Below the pieces are notes generated by a model, which was not told the DNA's origin, ran no database searches, and saw nothing but the letters and a program-made list of their open reading frames with translations. A DNA stretch of 64,000 nucleotides, taken from Acidobacteriota bacterium (GTDB lineage: Bacteria; Acidobacteriota; Blastocatellia; RBC074). The translations under genes and the position numbers were made by a program. Below, piece by piece: positions 27,190 through 38,025 of this stretch. The DNA lies in contig JACPYM010000010.1 of the NCBI GenBank assembly GCA_016196035.1, forward strand, positions 1 through 64,000, read 5' to 3'. Position 1 is the first letter of the stretch. The number at the start of each line of letters is the position of its first letter.

Positions 27190-27204
27190 CTACCGACCAC
27201 TGTT

Positions 27205-28404
27205 ATGAAACAGCTTGCGATTCTAGGTTCGACGGGTTCGATTGGCTGCAACACGCTGCGCGTGGTGGAGGCGCTCAACGGCGCCTTCGGCATAGCGGCG
27301 TTGGGCGCGGGATCGAATGTCGAAGTGCTGGCCGAGCAAATCGTCCGGCATCAACCGCGTCTGGTTTCGGTGTCGGATGAAGCGAGTGCGGAAAAGTTGC
27401 GCTACGAATTGAGCCAGCGCAATGTGACCCGGTTGCCGCAAATCAGCATTGGCGTTGACGGTTTGATCGAAGTCGCGACCTGCGTCGAAGCGGAGATTGT
27501 CGTGGGCGCGGTTGTAGGCGCGCTCGGCCTATTGCCGACCTATCGCGCGTTGGAATTGGGCAAACGTGTCGCGCTGGCGAACAAAGAAACGCTGGTCATC
27601 GCGGGCGAATTGATGACCAAAGCCGCCGCCAAATCAGGCGCGGAACTCTTGCCGGTGGATAGTGAGCACAACGCACTGCACCAATGTTTGCGCGGCGAAA
27701 AGCGCGCAGAATTGAAACGGCTGATCCTCACCGCCTCGGGCGGCCCGTTTCGCACCGCCAGCAAAGGTGAGATCGAAAATGCCACGCGCGCGCAGGCCCT
27801 CAAACATCCGACTTGGCAAATGGGCGCCAAGATCACAATTGATTCGGCCACGCTGATGAACAAAGGCCTCGAAGTGATCGAGGCGCGCTGGCTCTTTCAA
27901 TGCTCCGCCGACGAAATTGACATCGTCGTGCACCCGCAATCGGTCGTGCATTCGCTGGTTGAAATGGTGGACGGTTCGATCATCGCGCAATTGGGCGTCA
28001 CCGACATGCGCCACGCGATTCAATACGCACTGACTTATCCGGCGCGCCACCCGGCAGATTTACCGCCGCTCGATCTGATGGCCTTGAGCAAACTGGAATT
28101 CTTTGCGCCCGACCCGGACAAATTCCCCTGCCTGCGGCTGGCCTACCAAGCCTTGCGCGCGGGCGGGACGATGCCCGCTGTGCTCAATGCGGCGAACGAG
28201 ATTGCCGTCGCGGCGTTTTTGGCAGAGCGCATCCGCTTCGGCGACATCCCGCGTTTGATCGAGGCTGCCTGCAACGCGCACACGTTGCAGCCCGCCGTTG
28301 ACCTGGAAACCGTCTTGGCCGCCGATCAATGGGCGCGCGATTGGGTCACCCAACAGATTGGTTTGCAGTCTGGCGGGCAGGCAAGTAGCGCGGTTCGTGC
28401 CTGA
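27205..28404 (+). CDS. dxr: 1-deoxy-D-xylulose 5-phosphate reductoisomerase
   Basis: Second enzyme of the MEP isoprenoid pathway, making 2-C-methyl-D-erythritol 4-phosphate with NADPH. The 399-residue protein has the NADPH motif LGSTGSIG at the N-terminus, ALANKETLV, the metal and substrate segment PVDSEHNALHQ, SGGPFR, and the MNKGLEVIEA signature. It belongs with uppS and cdsA; in many bacteria rseP follows directly, but here an RHS pseudogene intervenes. Confidence 0.95.
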   Translation: MKQLAILGSTGSIGCNTLRVVEALNGAFGIAALGAGSNVEVLAEQIVRHQPRLVSVSDEASAEKLRYELSQRNVTRLPQISIGVDGLIEVATCVEAEIVVGAVVGALGLLPTYRALELGKRVALANKETLVIAGELMTKAAAKSGAELLPVDSEHNALHQCLRGEKRAELKRLILTASGGPFRTASKGEIENATRAQALKHPTWQMGAKITIDSATLMNKGLEVIEARWLFQCSADEIDIVVHPQSVVHSLVEMVDGSIIAQLGVTDMRHAIQYALTYPARHPADLPPLDLMALSKLEFFAPDPDKFPCLRLAYQALRAGGTMPAVLNAANEIAVAAFLAERIRFGDIPRLIEAACNAHTLQPAVDLETVLAADQWARDWVTQQIGLQSGGQASSAVRA

Positions 28405-28749
28405 CATTTATCGAGTTGCATTGCCAGCGCAAGATGGCCGTGCTAGATTCCCGTCGCTTCGCACCGGTCATCGAACGAAGCAGTGGGAGCATCAAGTCCA
28501 ACACTTCCGCCCTTGCGCAGACAGTACAGCCGTACAGCCGCGCGCAAGCCCGATGACAAGTTTTCAGCAAAGCGTTTTCCCAAGCCGACAAAGCAGTTGC
28601 CCAACATTCACGAACAGTTAATCTGACCTGTCTTTAAGGAGGAGCCATGCCAAAGATTACTCGCCAACATCCGTTCACCGGGATTCCGGTTTTCTTCTCA
28701 ACTGTCAGCACAATGCTTGCCGCAAAAGGCGCTACGCTGGCCCTGCTTG

Positions 28750-28761
28750 CCCCCCCCCCCC
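28750..28761 (+). repeat. C12 homopolymer near the RHS 5' end
   Basis: Twelve consecutive C encode Ala-Pro-Pro-Pro (residues 35-38). The tract is at nearly the same place as the C9 tract of the other RHS gene, and the present length keeps the first segment in frame. Confidence 0.92.
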
Positions 28762-29865
28762 AGTGTAAAAAGTCACGCAAGCTAGACCGCTTGTACAGTC
28801 GTGCGGTAGAGCGCTTTGCCAAGCAAGCAATCGCCATCATCCTGACGTTGGTCTTGGCGCTGCCGCCAACCACCTTTGCCACACCACTGGTTCCGAACGC
28901 GGGCTTTGCTTCATCAATTTTGGGTTTGCTCTTTCAGCAATCGCACCTGCCGCCGCGCCGTCCGGATCGGAACCCGCCGCCCGTTGCGCCGCCTGCGCGC
29001 CCCAAGCCAGCGAAGGTAACGCCACGTCCACACACCAACGCCGAGTGGCAAAACACGCTCAATCAACGGCAAGCGCGCGTGGTCAGATTGAAAACCACTC
29101 GCTCACAAGACATCACTTTGGTGTCGGGCCAGCGCCTCATTTTGCCCGTTATCCCCGTGGATGCGCAGGACAACCCGCTCGACGGTATACAACCTGTCTT
29201 CACCACCAGTGATAACAAAGTGGCGCTCGTCTTCAACGGCGCGCTGAGCGCGGGCAATCCTGGCAGGGCCGAAATCACCGCGCGCGTCGGCGCACACACT
29301 TTGCAATTTCACGTCACGGTTTTGAAAGCAGAGCGGACGCCGCCCCGCACGCAAGGCACGCCAAACAACAAGGTCGGCTGGAACAGAGGTGCGGCTCAGC
29401 CATTACCCCAAGGTAAGTCACAAGCCGGGCCGCGTATCGTGAAAGCGGCGTGGCGGCCAAACGAAAATTCGGCATCACTGAAAACGCCGATTGCCGGACG
29501 CCGCGCCGCCAGTGCCAGCGTGTTGTTAAATAACCCGCCGGAAGATTTCGCCACGGTCAACCCTTATGCGACTGGCGCACCGCCGCATCGCACCGAGGCA
29601 GGCGCCAATAATCCGCCCGCCGCCGTCCCAGGCACCGAACATCCGGGCAGCGCGAATTTCACCTTCGGGATTCCGCTGGTCAATCTGGAAGGCCGCGCAT
29701 TGGATGTGGCATTGGGGCTGACTTACAACAGCCTGGTCTGGAAGGAAAACGGCTCGAACAATTTTTACTTCGATGATGAAAGCTGGCTCGCGCCGGGGTT
29801 CGGGCTGGGATATGGCAGCCTTGAGCATTTACGACAGCGTTGGTTACCTTCAACCCAATTACCTG

Positions 29866-29974
29866 CTAGTACTCCATCAAGCTGTAAGTGATGGATGCTG
29901 AGAGCGCATCCGGGATGTAGGGCGGGATTAAATCCCGCCCTACATCCCTCATTTTCAGCTTGATGGAGTACTAG
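29866..29974 (+). mobile_element. MITE-like insertion with 19-bp terminal inverted repeats
   Basis: CTAGTACTCCATCAAGCTG (29866-29884) is exactly inverted at 29956-29974. The ends flank a perfect internal hairpin (29912-29929 with 29931-29948). The termini contain CTAG, the favoured target of IS630/Tc1-mariner elements that duplicate TA, so an IS630-type MITE is inferred. Removing 105 bases restores the RHS reading frame across the site. Confidence 0.75.
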
Positions 29975-32900
29975 AGGGCGATGGCACATATCATGCCTTT
30001 GACAGAAAGAACACCGGTTCATTCGGGTTCATCCCACGCACAACTGATGGCAGCTTTATTAAATTTGTCGATCCCCTTCCTGGGCGACGCAATCGTCAAC
30101 CGCAAGACACGCTCTGTTCAACGGTCTATCCGGACGGCACGCGCATAGATTATGGGGCGGGAATTCAGATCGGCCCGACTGAAACCACCCCAGGTGATCC
30201 AACTTACTATGCCAAACTGTTCAAGCTCTGGCCGGTGCGCATTGCTGACCGCAACGGCAATTACATTGACATTTACTACCAGAACGGCGTTGGGCCGAAG
30301 ATCTCCTACATCTGGGACACGTTAGGCCGGATGATTTGTTTCAATTACGACGACACAGGCAAATTGGTCACGCTAAGCGTGCCCGCCTATGATGGACAGT
30401 CGGGGCGATTGCAGGTCGCACGCTTCTATTACGAAGCCTTGACGATCAATCCCAGTTTCACTGGCAGCGTCCTGCCTGCTCCACCCAGCACGCGGCAAAT
30501 GCTCAAATATATTTACCTGAACGGCACGCAGACGGGTTGGCAATTCGATTACTCAAGTTACGGGATGATCTATCGCACAAAACAATTGCGCGGCATGGCG
30601 GTCAGTGGCGAGGATTTGACTGTGACAGGTAGTGTGACCAACATCGGTCAAGTGGCGGCCACGACCGAATACAACTATCCAACCACGCCCAGCAATTTGA
30701 GCGCCGTGCCGAAATACACACAGCGCACTGACACTTGGGCCGGGCAAACCACCGCGCCAATGGTCTATCAATTTGCGATAGACACGGCAAACGATAAAAC
30801 CACGATCACCGCACCGGACGGCACCACTACCGAAACCACCAAATACAGTTACAACGGCTGCCTGGCCGGTTGCATCCCCGGCTTTATCAAACAGGTAACG
30901 GTCAAGCAGGGCGCAACAACACTGGCGACGACGCTGTATGAATATGAGCAGCCCACCGGCAGCAATGGCGATGACCGCATCAAGAAAATCACTTTTACCA
31001 ATGAGGCTGGCAAGGTGCGCGTCACCGAATTCGAAATTTACGACAGCTTTAACAACGTCAAGAAGCTGGTCGAACGCGGCTACGACGGCAATATCATCCG
31101 GCGCATCGAGACAAATTACGAAACCGGGTCGGGCTGGCTCAACCGCTGGTTGTTACGGTTGCCCAGCACGGTGGCCATTTATGATCAGCGCGGGGTGCTG
31201 TCAGCTTACACAAAGTATTATTACGACAATCAAGACGTCGGGGTGAGCGGGCAGTTGTTGCTGCCACGCAGTAATGCATATGGTTACGATGATGTGCTCT
31301 ATCACTGTCACACTTACGACCCTTATGGAGCAATGGAGTACTTTTACTATGACTATTGCCCTGATTACTGTTTTAATTGGGGGGTTCCTTATGATCCGGC
31401 TACCGATTATCGCGGTAATCTGACCAAGGTGGAGCGTTACCCAGTGCCAACAGCGCCCAGCAACCCGCCACCCAACGACCTCAATACCACCAAATTCAAG
31501 TACGACATCGCAGGCAACGTTGTCGAGGAATCGGCCAGTTGTTGCAAGCTGCGCGAGTACACCTACATCAAAGCAAACGAATATACCTGGCCGACGGAAA
31601 TCAAGCGTGGCAACGCCGGACAATTGACGACGCAAATCGATTATGACCGCAATACCGGCCTCGTGCGGCGAGCATCTGACGAGAGCAACCAATACACCAA
31701 TTACGATTATCACCCGTTCAACCTGCGGCTCTTGTCTGTTGTGCGTCCCGATGGCGGCGAGACGACATACGATTACCAGGACGGTCTGTTCAACGACCCG
31801 GACGCCGCGCATCAGCATAGTTTCGTGTCCACGCGCGTTTGGCGAGAGGGCGGCATATACACCGAACGCACCCAGTTTTATGAAGGGCGCGGCAATCTGG
31901 CACGCAGCCTGGGTCATTACTATTACGACTGGGGTTTGGGCCAAACCTATTGGTCGGTCACCGATTACGAATACGACCTGATGGGCCGGCTGTTGGCCGT
32001 CAGCAACCCGCATTACGGCACGGCCAGCGACCCCAGTTTGATTCCGCGCACTCCCTCTAACTCTCCTGACCAATGGACACGCTATGCCTATGACTATTTG
32101 GGCCGCTCACTTGGCGTGCAAACGCAGGACGGCACGGCCACCAGCATTGATTACACGATCGCGTCCAGCGACCCCGGCATGGTCGAGACGGTCACCGATC
32201 AGGCAGGCAAACAGCGCCGCCGCACGCTGGATGCGCTGGGCCGCGTGCTGGAAGTGCAAGAGCCGGTTTACAGCAGCGGTTCGCTGACCAGTCCCACGCC
32301 AGGGGCTCCCCTGCAACAACCCTTAAGTACCACCTATGAATATGACGGTTTGAACAATGTCATCAAGCTGACACAAGGCACGCAGACACGCTATTTCAAA
32401 TATGACGGCTTGGGCCGCCTGACGCACGAGCGTCACGTCGAACAGGACGCCCCGCACAGCGCCAGCGATCCGCTGACCAACAACAGCTACTGGTCGAAGA
32501 AGATCGTTTACAACACGGATGGGTTGGTGATGGACGTTTGGGATGCGTGCAACATTCAGACGCATTTCACCTATGACGGGCTGAACCGGGTCAAGGACGC
32601 CACTTACACCGGCGGTACAGTTGCGACGCCAAAGGTGACGTACAACTACGACCAAGTGGCTGCCGGTTATTACAACAACGGGCGGCTGACCGAAGTCATC
32701 ACCGACGCCGTCAGTACGACCGGGCAAAGGAGCGAAGCCGAAACCCAAGTAATCGTCCCGCTGACCAAACAGAAATACGATTACGACCGCATGGGTCACG
32801 TCCAACACCAGCAACAGACGGTCGGCACGGTTACTGCGGCGATCAATTACGCCTACAACCAAGCCGGGCAATTGACCACGTTGACTTATCCATCGGCGCG

Positions 32901-33891
32901 CGCCGTGCAAAACCAGTACGAAGCGGGCGACGGACTGGAGCGGGTTGACGATTACGACCATGCTTATGTCGGCGACATCCGCTACACCGCGCACGGGGCC
33001 TTGCAACAGCAGCAAGCTGGCAATGGTTTGCTGCAACAGCGCACCTACAACAACCGGCTGCAGGTCAGCAGAATCGAATTGCTGGATGAGAAGAATAGCT
33101 CATGGCAACGTTACGATTACCTGTATGGCAAGACGGATATGTCCACCGGCGCTGTGAACCCCAACCTGAACAACGGTCAACTGGCGCGTGTCGAGGGCTT
33201 CATCAACGGTGTCAAAAAGCAGCAGACACGCTATGAATACGACGGCCTGGGCCGGCTGTCGCGCGCGGCGGAATATCGCGGCGATAACGGCAATCTGGTC
33301 TGGCGCGATCATTACCAGCACGACCGTTATGGCAACCGCTGGCAATCGAGTAGTGAAAATACCGGGCGGCCTTACGTTGATGTTTATCAGAGCGATTACG
33401 ACCAGGCGACGAACCGCTTTGTTACGCCGACGTGGCAATACGACGCGGCGGGCAATCTGACCGTAGACCCCACCTTTGGCGAGCAGAGCCACGTCTACGA
33501 TGCGAAGGGGCGCGCCGTCTCAACGACTCCATTGGCGACGCAACAAGTGGTTTCGTCCGCTGTGTATGACGGTCTGGGCCAGTGCGTTCAGACGACGGAA
33601 GGCAGCGTGACGCGGCGGCAGGTTTACGATGCGACGGGGATGGTACTGGCTGAATACGAAAACGGTGTGCTCAAACGCGAGTGCATTTACGGCAACGGCG
33701 AACTGGTAGCGACGGTGGAACCGGCCAGCGTCAACGTGGTGTGCTACATGCTGAACGATCAGCAAGGCTCGCGCGTGGTGACGGATGATAACGAGTTGGT
33801 TAAGACGTGGCACGATTACTTCCCACTTGGCGAAGATATCTGGTTGGCGGTTGGGGTCGTCAGTTCACACACGCATGGCCTAGTTGCATAA

Positions 33892-34206
33892 TGCCGCGAA
33901 CCACCTCGCCATACTGCCCGCTTAGGCGGCTTAACCTATACAAAATAAATAATTTTTGGCTACAGTGAAAAGGCCGTAATGATTCACCGAATGCCTCCAC
34001 TCAGCGATGTCCAACCCTGTTTCCCCCTAGTTTGACACGCCTTTTCACGTCCAATAAACTGCCGGATGGCTGGGCTTGGTGCGGTACCAAGATCATTTTT
34101 TTGCCGATCTGGTGCGGTCATCTGGCTGAAGTCGTTTCCGGTTTATGAGCTGTCTGTGTAGTCATCAGTCCTACTGGTTAGCGCGTTGGCAGCGAAGGAG
34201 AATGCA
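33892..34206. other. Gap between the RHS pseudogene and rseP
   Basis: No gene is seen. GTGAAAAGGC (33965-33974) and GCCTTTTCAC (34039-34048) form a 10-bp inverted repeat. The sequence right after the RHS stop is unlike the gene and could be the decayed end of an inserted element. AAGGAG at 34195-34200 serves rseP. Confidence 0.4.
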
Positions 34207-35544
34207 GTGAGTTTCTACAATATGGTCGTGCCGTTTGTCGTCATTCTGTGCGCGATGGTGGTGATCCACGAGTTCGGTCATTTTATCGTCGCCAAGCTGT
34301 TGGGCATTCCCGCCGAGGTGTTCTCAGTCGGTTTTGGCCCGCGCTTGTTCGGCTTCAAACTGGGCGAAACCGATTTCCGCTTCAGCGCGATTCCGTTGGG
34401 CGGCTATGTGCGCTTCAAGGGCGAAAACATGGAGATGATCCAGGGCAAGAGCGAGGCGGACGTGGACGAATTTCTGGCGTATCCCGGCTGGAAGCGCTTG
34501 CTGGTCGCGCTGGCCGGGCCGGTGTTCAACATCGTGACCGCGATTCTGATTCCGGCGGCGGCGATCATGATCGGGTTCCAGGACGATGTGTATAACGCCC
34601 AGAAAGTGGTCATCGGCGAAGTCACGCCGGGTTCGACGGCGGAACAGGCGGGCTTGCAGAAAGGCGACCGCATCGTGGCTTACCGCGATCACCAGCATCC
34701 GACCTGGCAGGATTTTCAGGAAGACGTACTGGTCCGCTTTGACGAAGAGATTCCGCTGACTGTCGAGCGCAACGGGCAGTTGCTGCAACTGCGGGTAAAA
34801 CCCCGCGTTGAAAAGATCGGGAATGACAGCATCGGCAGAGTTGATCTGGACCCGCCGATTACGCATGTCATCGTGAATGGCGTTGGCGCCGCGACGCCCG
34901 CTGAAAAGGCGGGGCTAAAGGCCGGTGACAAGCTGACGGCCATCAATGGCGCGCCGATTACCGCTTGGAGCCAGTTCCGCCGCACCGTGCAAGAGGGCAA
35001 AGAAGTCGCGCTGGCGGTTGAGCGTGGCGGCCAAAATCTCGCCGTGAAGCTCACCCCTGAAAAGCAGGGCGACCAATATATGATCGGCATCTCGCGCAGC
35101 TTCAACACGGTGCTGATCAAAACGAGTTCGATTTCAGAGGCCCTCACGTATGGCTGGGCCTTCAACGTGCGGATCATGCAAATGACCGGCGTGGTCTTCA
35201 AACAGATGATCAACGGACGCCGTTCGGCCCGCGATGTCATCGGCGGCCCGTTGCGGATCGCGAAAGAAACGGCGAATACCTACGAAGCCGCTGGCTGGGG
35301 CGGCATCATCCGGTTGATGGGCTTGCTCAGTTTGAATCTGGGCATCTTTAATTTGCTGCCGATTCCCGTGCTGGATGGCGGCATGATCCTGCTGATTCTG
35401 GTCGAATGGATTTTGGGGTTGGTGGGTCTGACGCTGACGATGAACATGCGCGAGCGTTTCCAGCAAGTCGGCTTCGTGCTGGTGTTGCTCTTGATGGGTT
35501 TTGTGATGGTCAACGATTCGGTTTCGCTCTTTTGGCCGCGGTAG
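34207..35544 (+). CDS. rseP: RIP metalloprotease RseP (site-2 protease)
   Basis: Intramembrane zinc protease that cleaves anti-sigma factors and clears signal-peptide remnants. The GTG start at 34207 has AAGGAG 6 bases upstream. In the 445-residue protein, HEFGH lies at residues 21-25 in TM1, close to the E. coli position. Two PDZ-like domains follow in the periplasm (GEVTPGSTAEQAGLQKGD and GAATPAEKAGLKAGD), then NLLPIPVLDGGMIL, the second metal-ligand motif, and a last membrane segment. It normally sits just after dxr; here 5.8 kb separate them. Confidence 0.94.
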   Translation: MSFYNMVVPFVVILCAMVVIHEFGHFIVAKLLGIPAEVFSVGFGPRLFGFKLGETDFRFSAIPLGGYVRFKGENMEMIQGKSEADVDEFLAYPGWKRLLVALAGPVFNIVTAILIPAAAIMIGFQDDVYNAQKVVIGEVTPGSTAEQAGLQKGDRIVAYRDHQHPTWQDFQEDVLVRFDEEIPLTVERNGQLLQLRVKPRVEKIGNDSIGRVDLDPPITHVIVNGVGAATPAEKAGLKAGDKLTAINGAPITAWSQFRRTVQEGKEVALAVERGGQNLAVKLTPEKQGDQYMIGISRSFNTVLIKTSSISEALTYGWAFNVRIMQMTGVVFKQMINGRRSARDVIGGPLRIAKETANTYEAAGWGGIIRLMGLLSLNLGIFNLLPIPVLDGGMILLILVEWILGLVGLTLTMNMRERFQQVGFVLVLLLMGFVMVNDSVSLFWPR

Positions 35545-35580
35545 TTCACTGACTGACGGTTCTCCTTTCTAAAACTCACC

Positions 35581-35611
35581 GGCGAGCGGCGCCAAACCGC
35601 TCGCCTTTTTC
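35581..35611 (+). terminator. Rho-independent terminator after rseP
   Basis: GGCGAGCGG (35581-35589) pairs with CCGCTCGCC (35597-35605), followed by TTTTTC. It lies 36 bases past the rseP stop. Confidence 0.85.
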
Positions 35612-35984
35612 TTTACCGGCAGGCGGCTGGCCAGGGCGCGCGGCCTTGACCGTCTGGTGGTGGCTCAAAGAGGAGAGGTCTTGCCGCAGATGACCGCTGA
35701 AAAACGCGGATCAAACCTGTTAGCCGTTCAATTGATCTGCGTTGGTCTGCGTTGGTCTGCGTTGGTCTGCGTTGATCTGCGGCCTGGCTCTCTCCCCATT
35801 GACCCACTACCGACCGTCTATTGACCAGTTGGGGACTTGCGTTTAGAGTACGCCGCAATCTAGCGCGAAAACTTTTCAACCAACACAGGCAATCGCCAAA
35901 TCGCAGTAGCACAGATTCCTGCACGGTGCCGGACCCGCAACAGCGGCAAAGCCGGCTGTCTACGTATCAATCTGAGGAGGACTC
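35612..35984. other. Spacer before the permease gene with a 10-bp tandem repeat
   Basis: No gene is seen. GTTGGTCTGC is repeated at 35741, 35751 and 35761, flanked by GTTGATCTGC-type copies (35734-35782). A good AGGAGG site at 35974-35979 precedes the permease ATG. Confidence 0.6.
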
Positions 35985-37805
35985 ATGTCACTTTTTGCAA
36001 CGAAGCCTATTGATCAGATTATCGCCGAGGCTCAGGAAACCGGCGAACATACTTTGAAGAAAGCGCTGACCGCGCTGGATCTGACCATGCTCGGCATTGG
36101 CGCGATCATCGGGACAGGCATCTTCGTGCTGACGGGGCAGGCCGCCGGTAAACACGCTGGGCCGGCGGTCGTGATCTCGATGATCCTGGCCGGCATCGCC
36201 AGCGCGTTTGCGGCGCTGTGCTATTCGGAGTTTGCCGCGAGCGTCCCGATCTCCGGTTCGGCCTATGCCTACGGCTACGGCACGCTCGGCGAATTTGTGG
36301 CGTGGATCATCGGCTGGGATTTGATTCTGGAATATGCCTTCGGCGCGGCCACCGTGGCGGTCGGCTGGTCGGGGTATCTGGTCAGTTTGCTCAAAGACTT
36401 TCACATTACATTCCCGGCGCGCTTAAGCGTGGGGCCGTGGAATACGGTGACGCTGGCGGATGGCAGCACCGTCTCAGGCATCATCAATTTGCCCGGCTTG
36501 TTGATCGCTGTTGGCGTGACGCTTTTGCTGATCAAAGGCATCAAGGAATCCGCGTCCTTCAATTCGATCATCGTCATGGTCAAGGTGGTGGTGGTGCTGC
36601 TGTTTATTGTCGCGGGTGTCGGTTATGTCAACAAACACAATCTGGGCATGGGTTGTGCGCCCGGCACGCCGGGTTGCGCGGAATTTATGCCCTTCGGGTT
36701 CGGCGGCGTCATCACCGGGGCGGCGGTAATTTTCTTCGCCTACATCGGCTTTGATGCTGTGTCCACCGCCGCGCAGGAATCAAAGAATCCCCAACGCGAC
36801 ATGCCCATCGGCATTCTCGGTTCGCTGGCGATCTGCACGGTGCTTTACATCCTGGTGGCGGGCATCATGGTTGGGCTGGTGGATTACAAGCTGTTGACCA
36901 ATGCGGCGGCGCCCATCGCCGTGGCGATTGACGCAGCCTTGCAACAAGCCCAAGGCACGACGATGGGAACGATCCTGAAAGTCTTCCCGACCATCATCAA
37001 AGTTGGCGCCGTCTTGGGCCTGAGTTCGACGATGGTCGTGATGGTGATGGGGCAGCCGCGCGTTTTCTATTCGATGTCCAAAGACGGCTTGCTGCCGACC
37101 TGGGCGGCCAAGGTGCATCCGAAATACCGCACGCCGCACATCACGACGGCCATCACCGGCACCATCGTGGCGATTCTGGCGGGCTTCGTGCCCATCAGCC
37201 TGCTGGGCGAACTCGTCAGCATCGGCACCCTCTTCGCGTTCGTGATCGTGGGCACGGGCATCATCATCCTGCGCAGCACCAACCCCGATATGCCGCGTCC
37301 GTTCAAAGTACCGCTCTCGCCGTTCGTGCCCATCGGCACGGTGCTTTCGGCGGCGTACTTGATGAATAGCTTGCCGCTGGATACCTGGATTCGGCTGATT
37401 GATTGGATGTCCATCGGCTTGGTGATTTACTTTGCCTACAGCTACTCCAACAGCAAGCTCAGCGCCACTGGGACGCGTACCTCCACCGCGACGACAGCGG
37501 CTGCGGGCTACACGCCGCCGGTTGCGGCCTTGGTCGGCATCGGTGCCACCATCCTGCTGACGGTTTGGCAGGTGAATAAATACATCCCCAATGCCGGGCT
37601 GGTTGATCACGGCATACGGCTGTTCTTCTGGATCGTGGTGGGCGTGCTGGTGGTGATGCTGATGTATGGCAAAAAGGACGGCAGCGTTGGACGTAGCGCG
37701 CAGGTCAAAACGATTGGCTTGCTGGTGTCGCTAGTGAATATGGCGGTGTGGATCGGCATCACGTATTGGTTCTTTGCCCATTACGCCGAGATGAAGACCC
37801 ATTGA
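35985..37805 (+). CDS. APC family amino acid permease (cationic amino acid transporter-like)
   Basis: A 606-residue inner-membrane carrier with GAGGAGG a few bases before the ATG. LGIGAIIGTGIFVLTG in TM1 (about residues 36-51) is the APC substrate and ion site, and FFAYIGFDAVSTAAQESKNPQRDMP in TM6-7 fits the CAT/YfnA group. About 14 membrane segments are visible, with an extended C-terminal part beyond the core, as in CAT proteins. It stands alone, bounded by terminators, so its substrate cannot be fixed from context; arginine/lysine or branched amino acids are typical. Confidence 0.86.
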   Translation: MSLFATKPIDQIIAEAQETGEHTLKKALTALDLTMLGIGAIIGTGIFVLTGQAAGKHAGPAVVISMILAGIASAFAALCYSEFAASVPISGSAYAYGYGTLGEFVAWIIGWDLILEYAFGAATVAVGWSGYLVSLLKDFHITFPARLSVGPWNTVTLADGSTVSGIINLPGLLIAVGVTLLLIKGIKESASFNSIIVMVKVVVVLLFIVAGVGYVNKHNLGMGCAPGTPGCAEFMPFGFGGVITGAAVIFFAYIGFDAVSTAAQESKNPQRDMPIGILGSLAICTVLYILVAGIMVGLVDYKLLTNAAAPIAVAIDAALQQAQGTTMGTILKVFPTIIKVGAVLGLSSTMVVMVMGQPRVFYSMSKDGLLPTWAAKVHPKYRTPHITTAITGTIVAILAGFVPISLLGELVSIGTLFAFVIVGTGIIILRSTNPDMPRPFKVPLSPFVPIGTVLSAAYLMNSLPLDTWIRLIDWMSIGLVIYFAYSYSNSKLSATGTRTSTATTAAAGYTPPVAALVGIGATILLTVWQVNKYIPNAGLVDHGIRLFFWIVVGVLVVMLMYGKKDGSVGRSAQVKTIGLLVSLVNMAVWIGITYWFFAHYAEMKTH

Positions 37806-37832
37806 TTGGGCAAACCAGAAAGCTTGTTAGAA

Positions 37833-37869
37833 AAGGAAACGGCGGCCAGTCATTGGCCGCCGTTTCCTT
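37833..37869. terminator. Bidirectional hairpin between convergent genes
   Basis: A perfect 16-bp stem (37833-37848 with 37854-37869) has a GTCAT loop. The A-rich start and T-rich end suit termination of both the permease and the converging DUF6569 gene. Confidence 0.7.
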
Positions 37870-37887
37870 ACTTTGGCTGGGCGGAAC

Positions 37888-37993
37888 CTTTGGAGTGCGG
37901 GCGGCACAGGCCGCCGCTTTGGTAATCTCTTTGAATATCCGTGCATTCGAGTGGACTACCAAAGCGGCGGCCTGTGCCGCCCGCACTCCAAAG
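37888..37993. repeat. Perfect 37-bp inverted repeat
   Basis: Arms 37888-37924 and 37957-37993 are exact complements with a 32-base loop. The arms contain GGCGGCACAGGCCGCC, itself palindromic. It sits between the terminator and the end of the minus-strand gene at 38026. Confidence 0.88.
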
Positions 37994-38025
37994 ACGCGGT
38001 GCGTCGAAATACGCAGAGGCGTCAG

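Larger units (their letters stand above)
28405..33891 (+). pseudogene. RHS/YD-repeat surface protein gene, broken by a frameshift and a MITE
   Basis: The coding part starts at 28647 after AAGGAGGAG; the 242 bases before it hold nothing I recognise. The N-terminal 390 residues carry a signal segment (AIAIILTLVLALPPTTFA), a Pro-rich linker, an Ig-like domain and the RHS-entry domain. One extra C at about 29819 shifts the frame: SIYDSVGYLQPNYLL continues in the next frame. A 105-bp insertion at 29866-29970 then adds a TGA in that frame. After it, LEGDGTYHAFDRKNTG resumes and about 1300 residues of intact YD repeats run to 33891. The end stops after DYFPLGEDI without the usual core-closing and tip regions. 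Confidence 0.82.
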
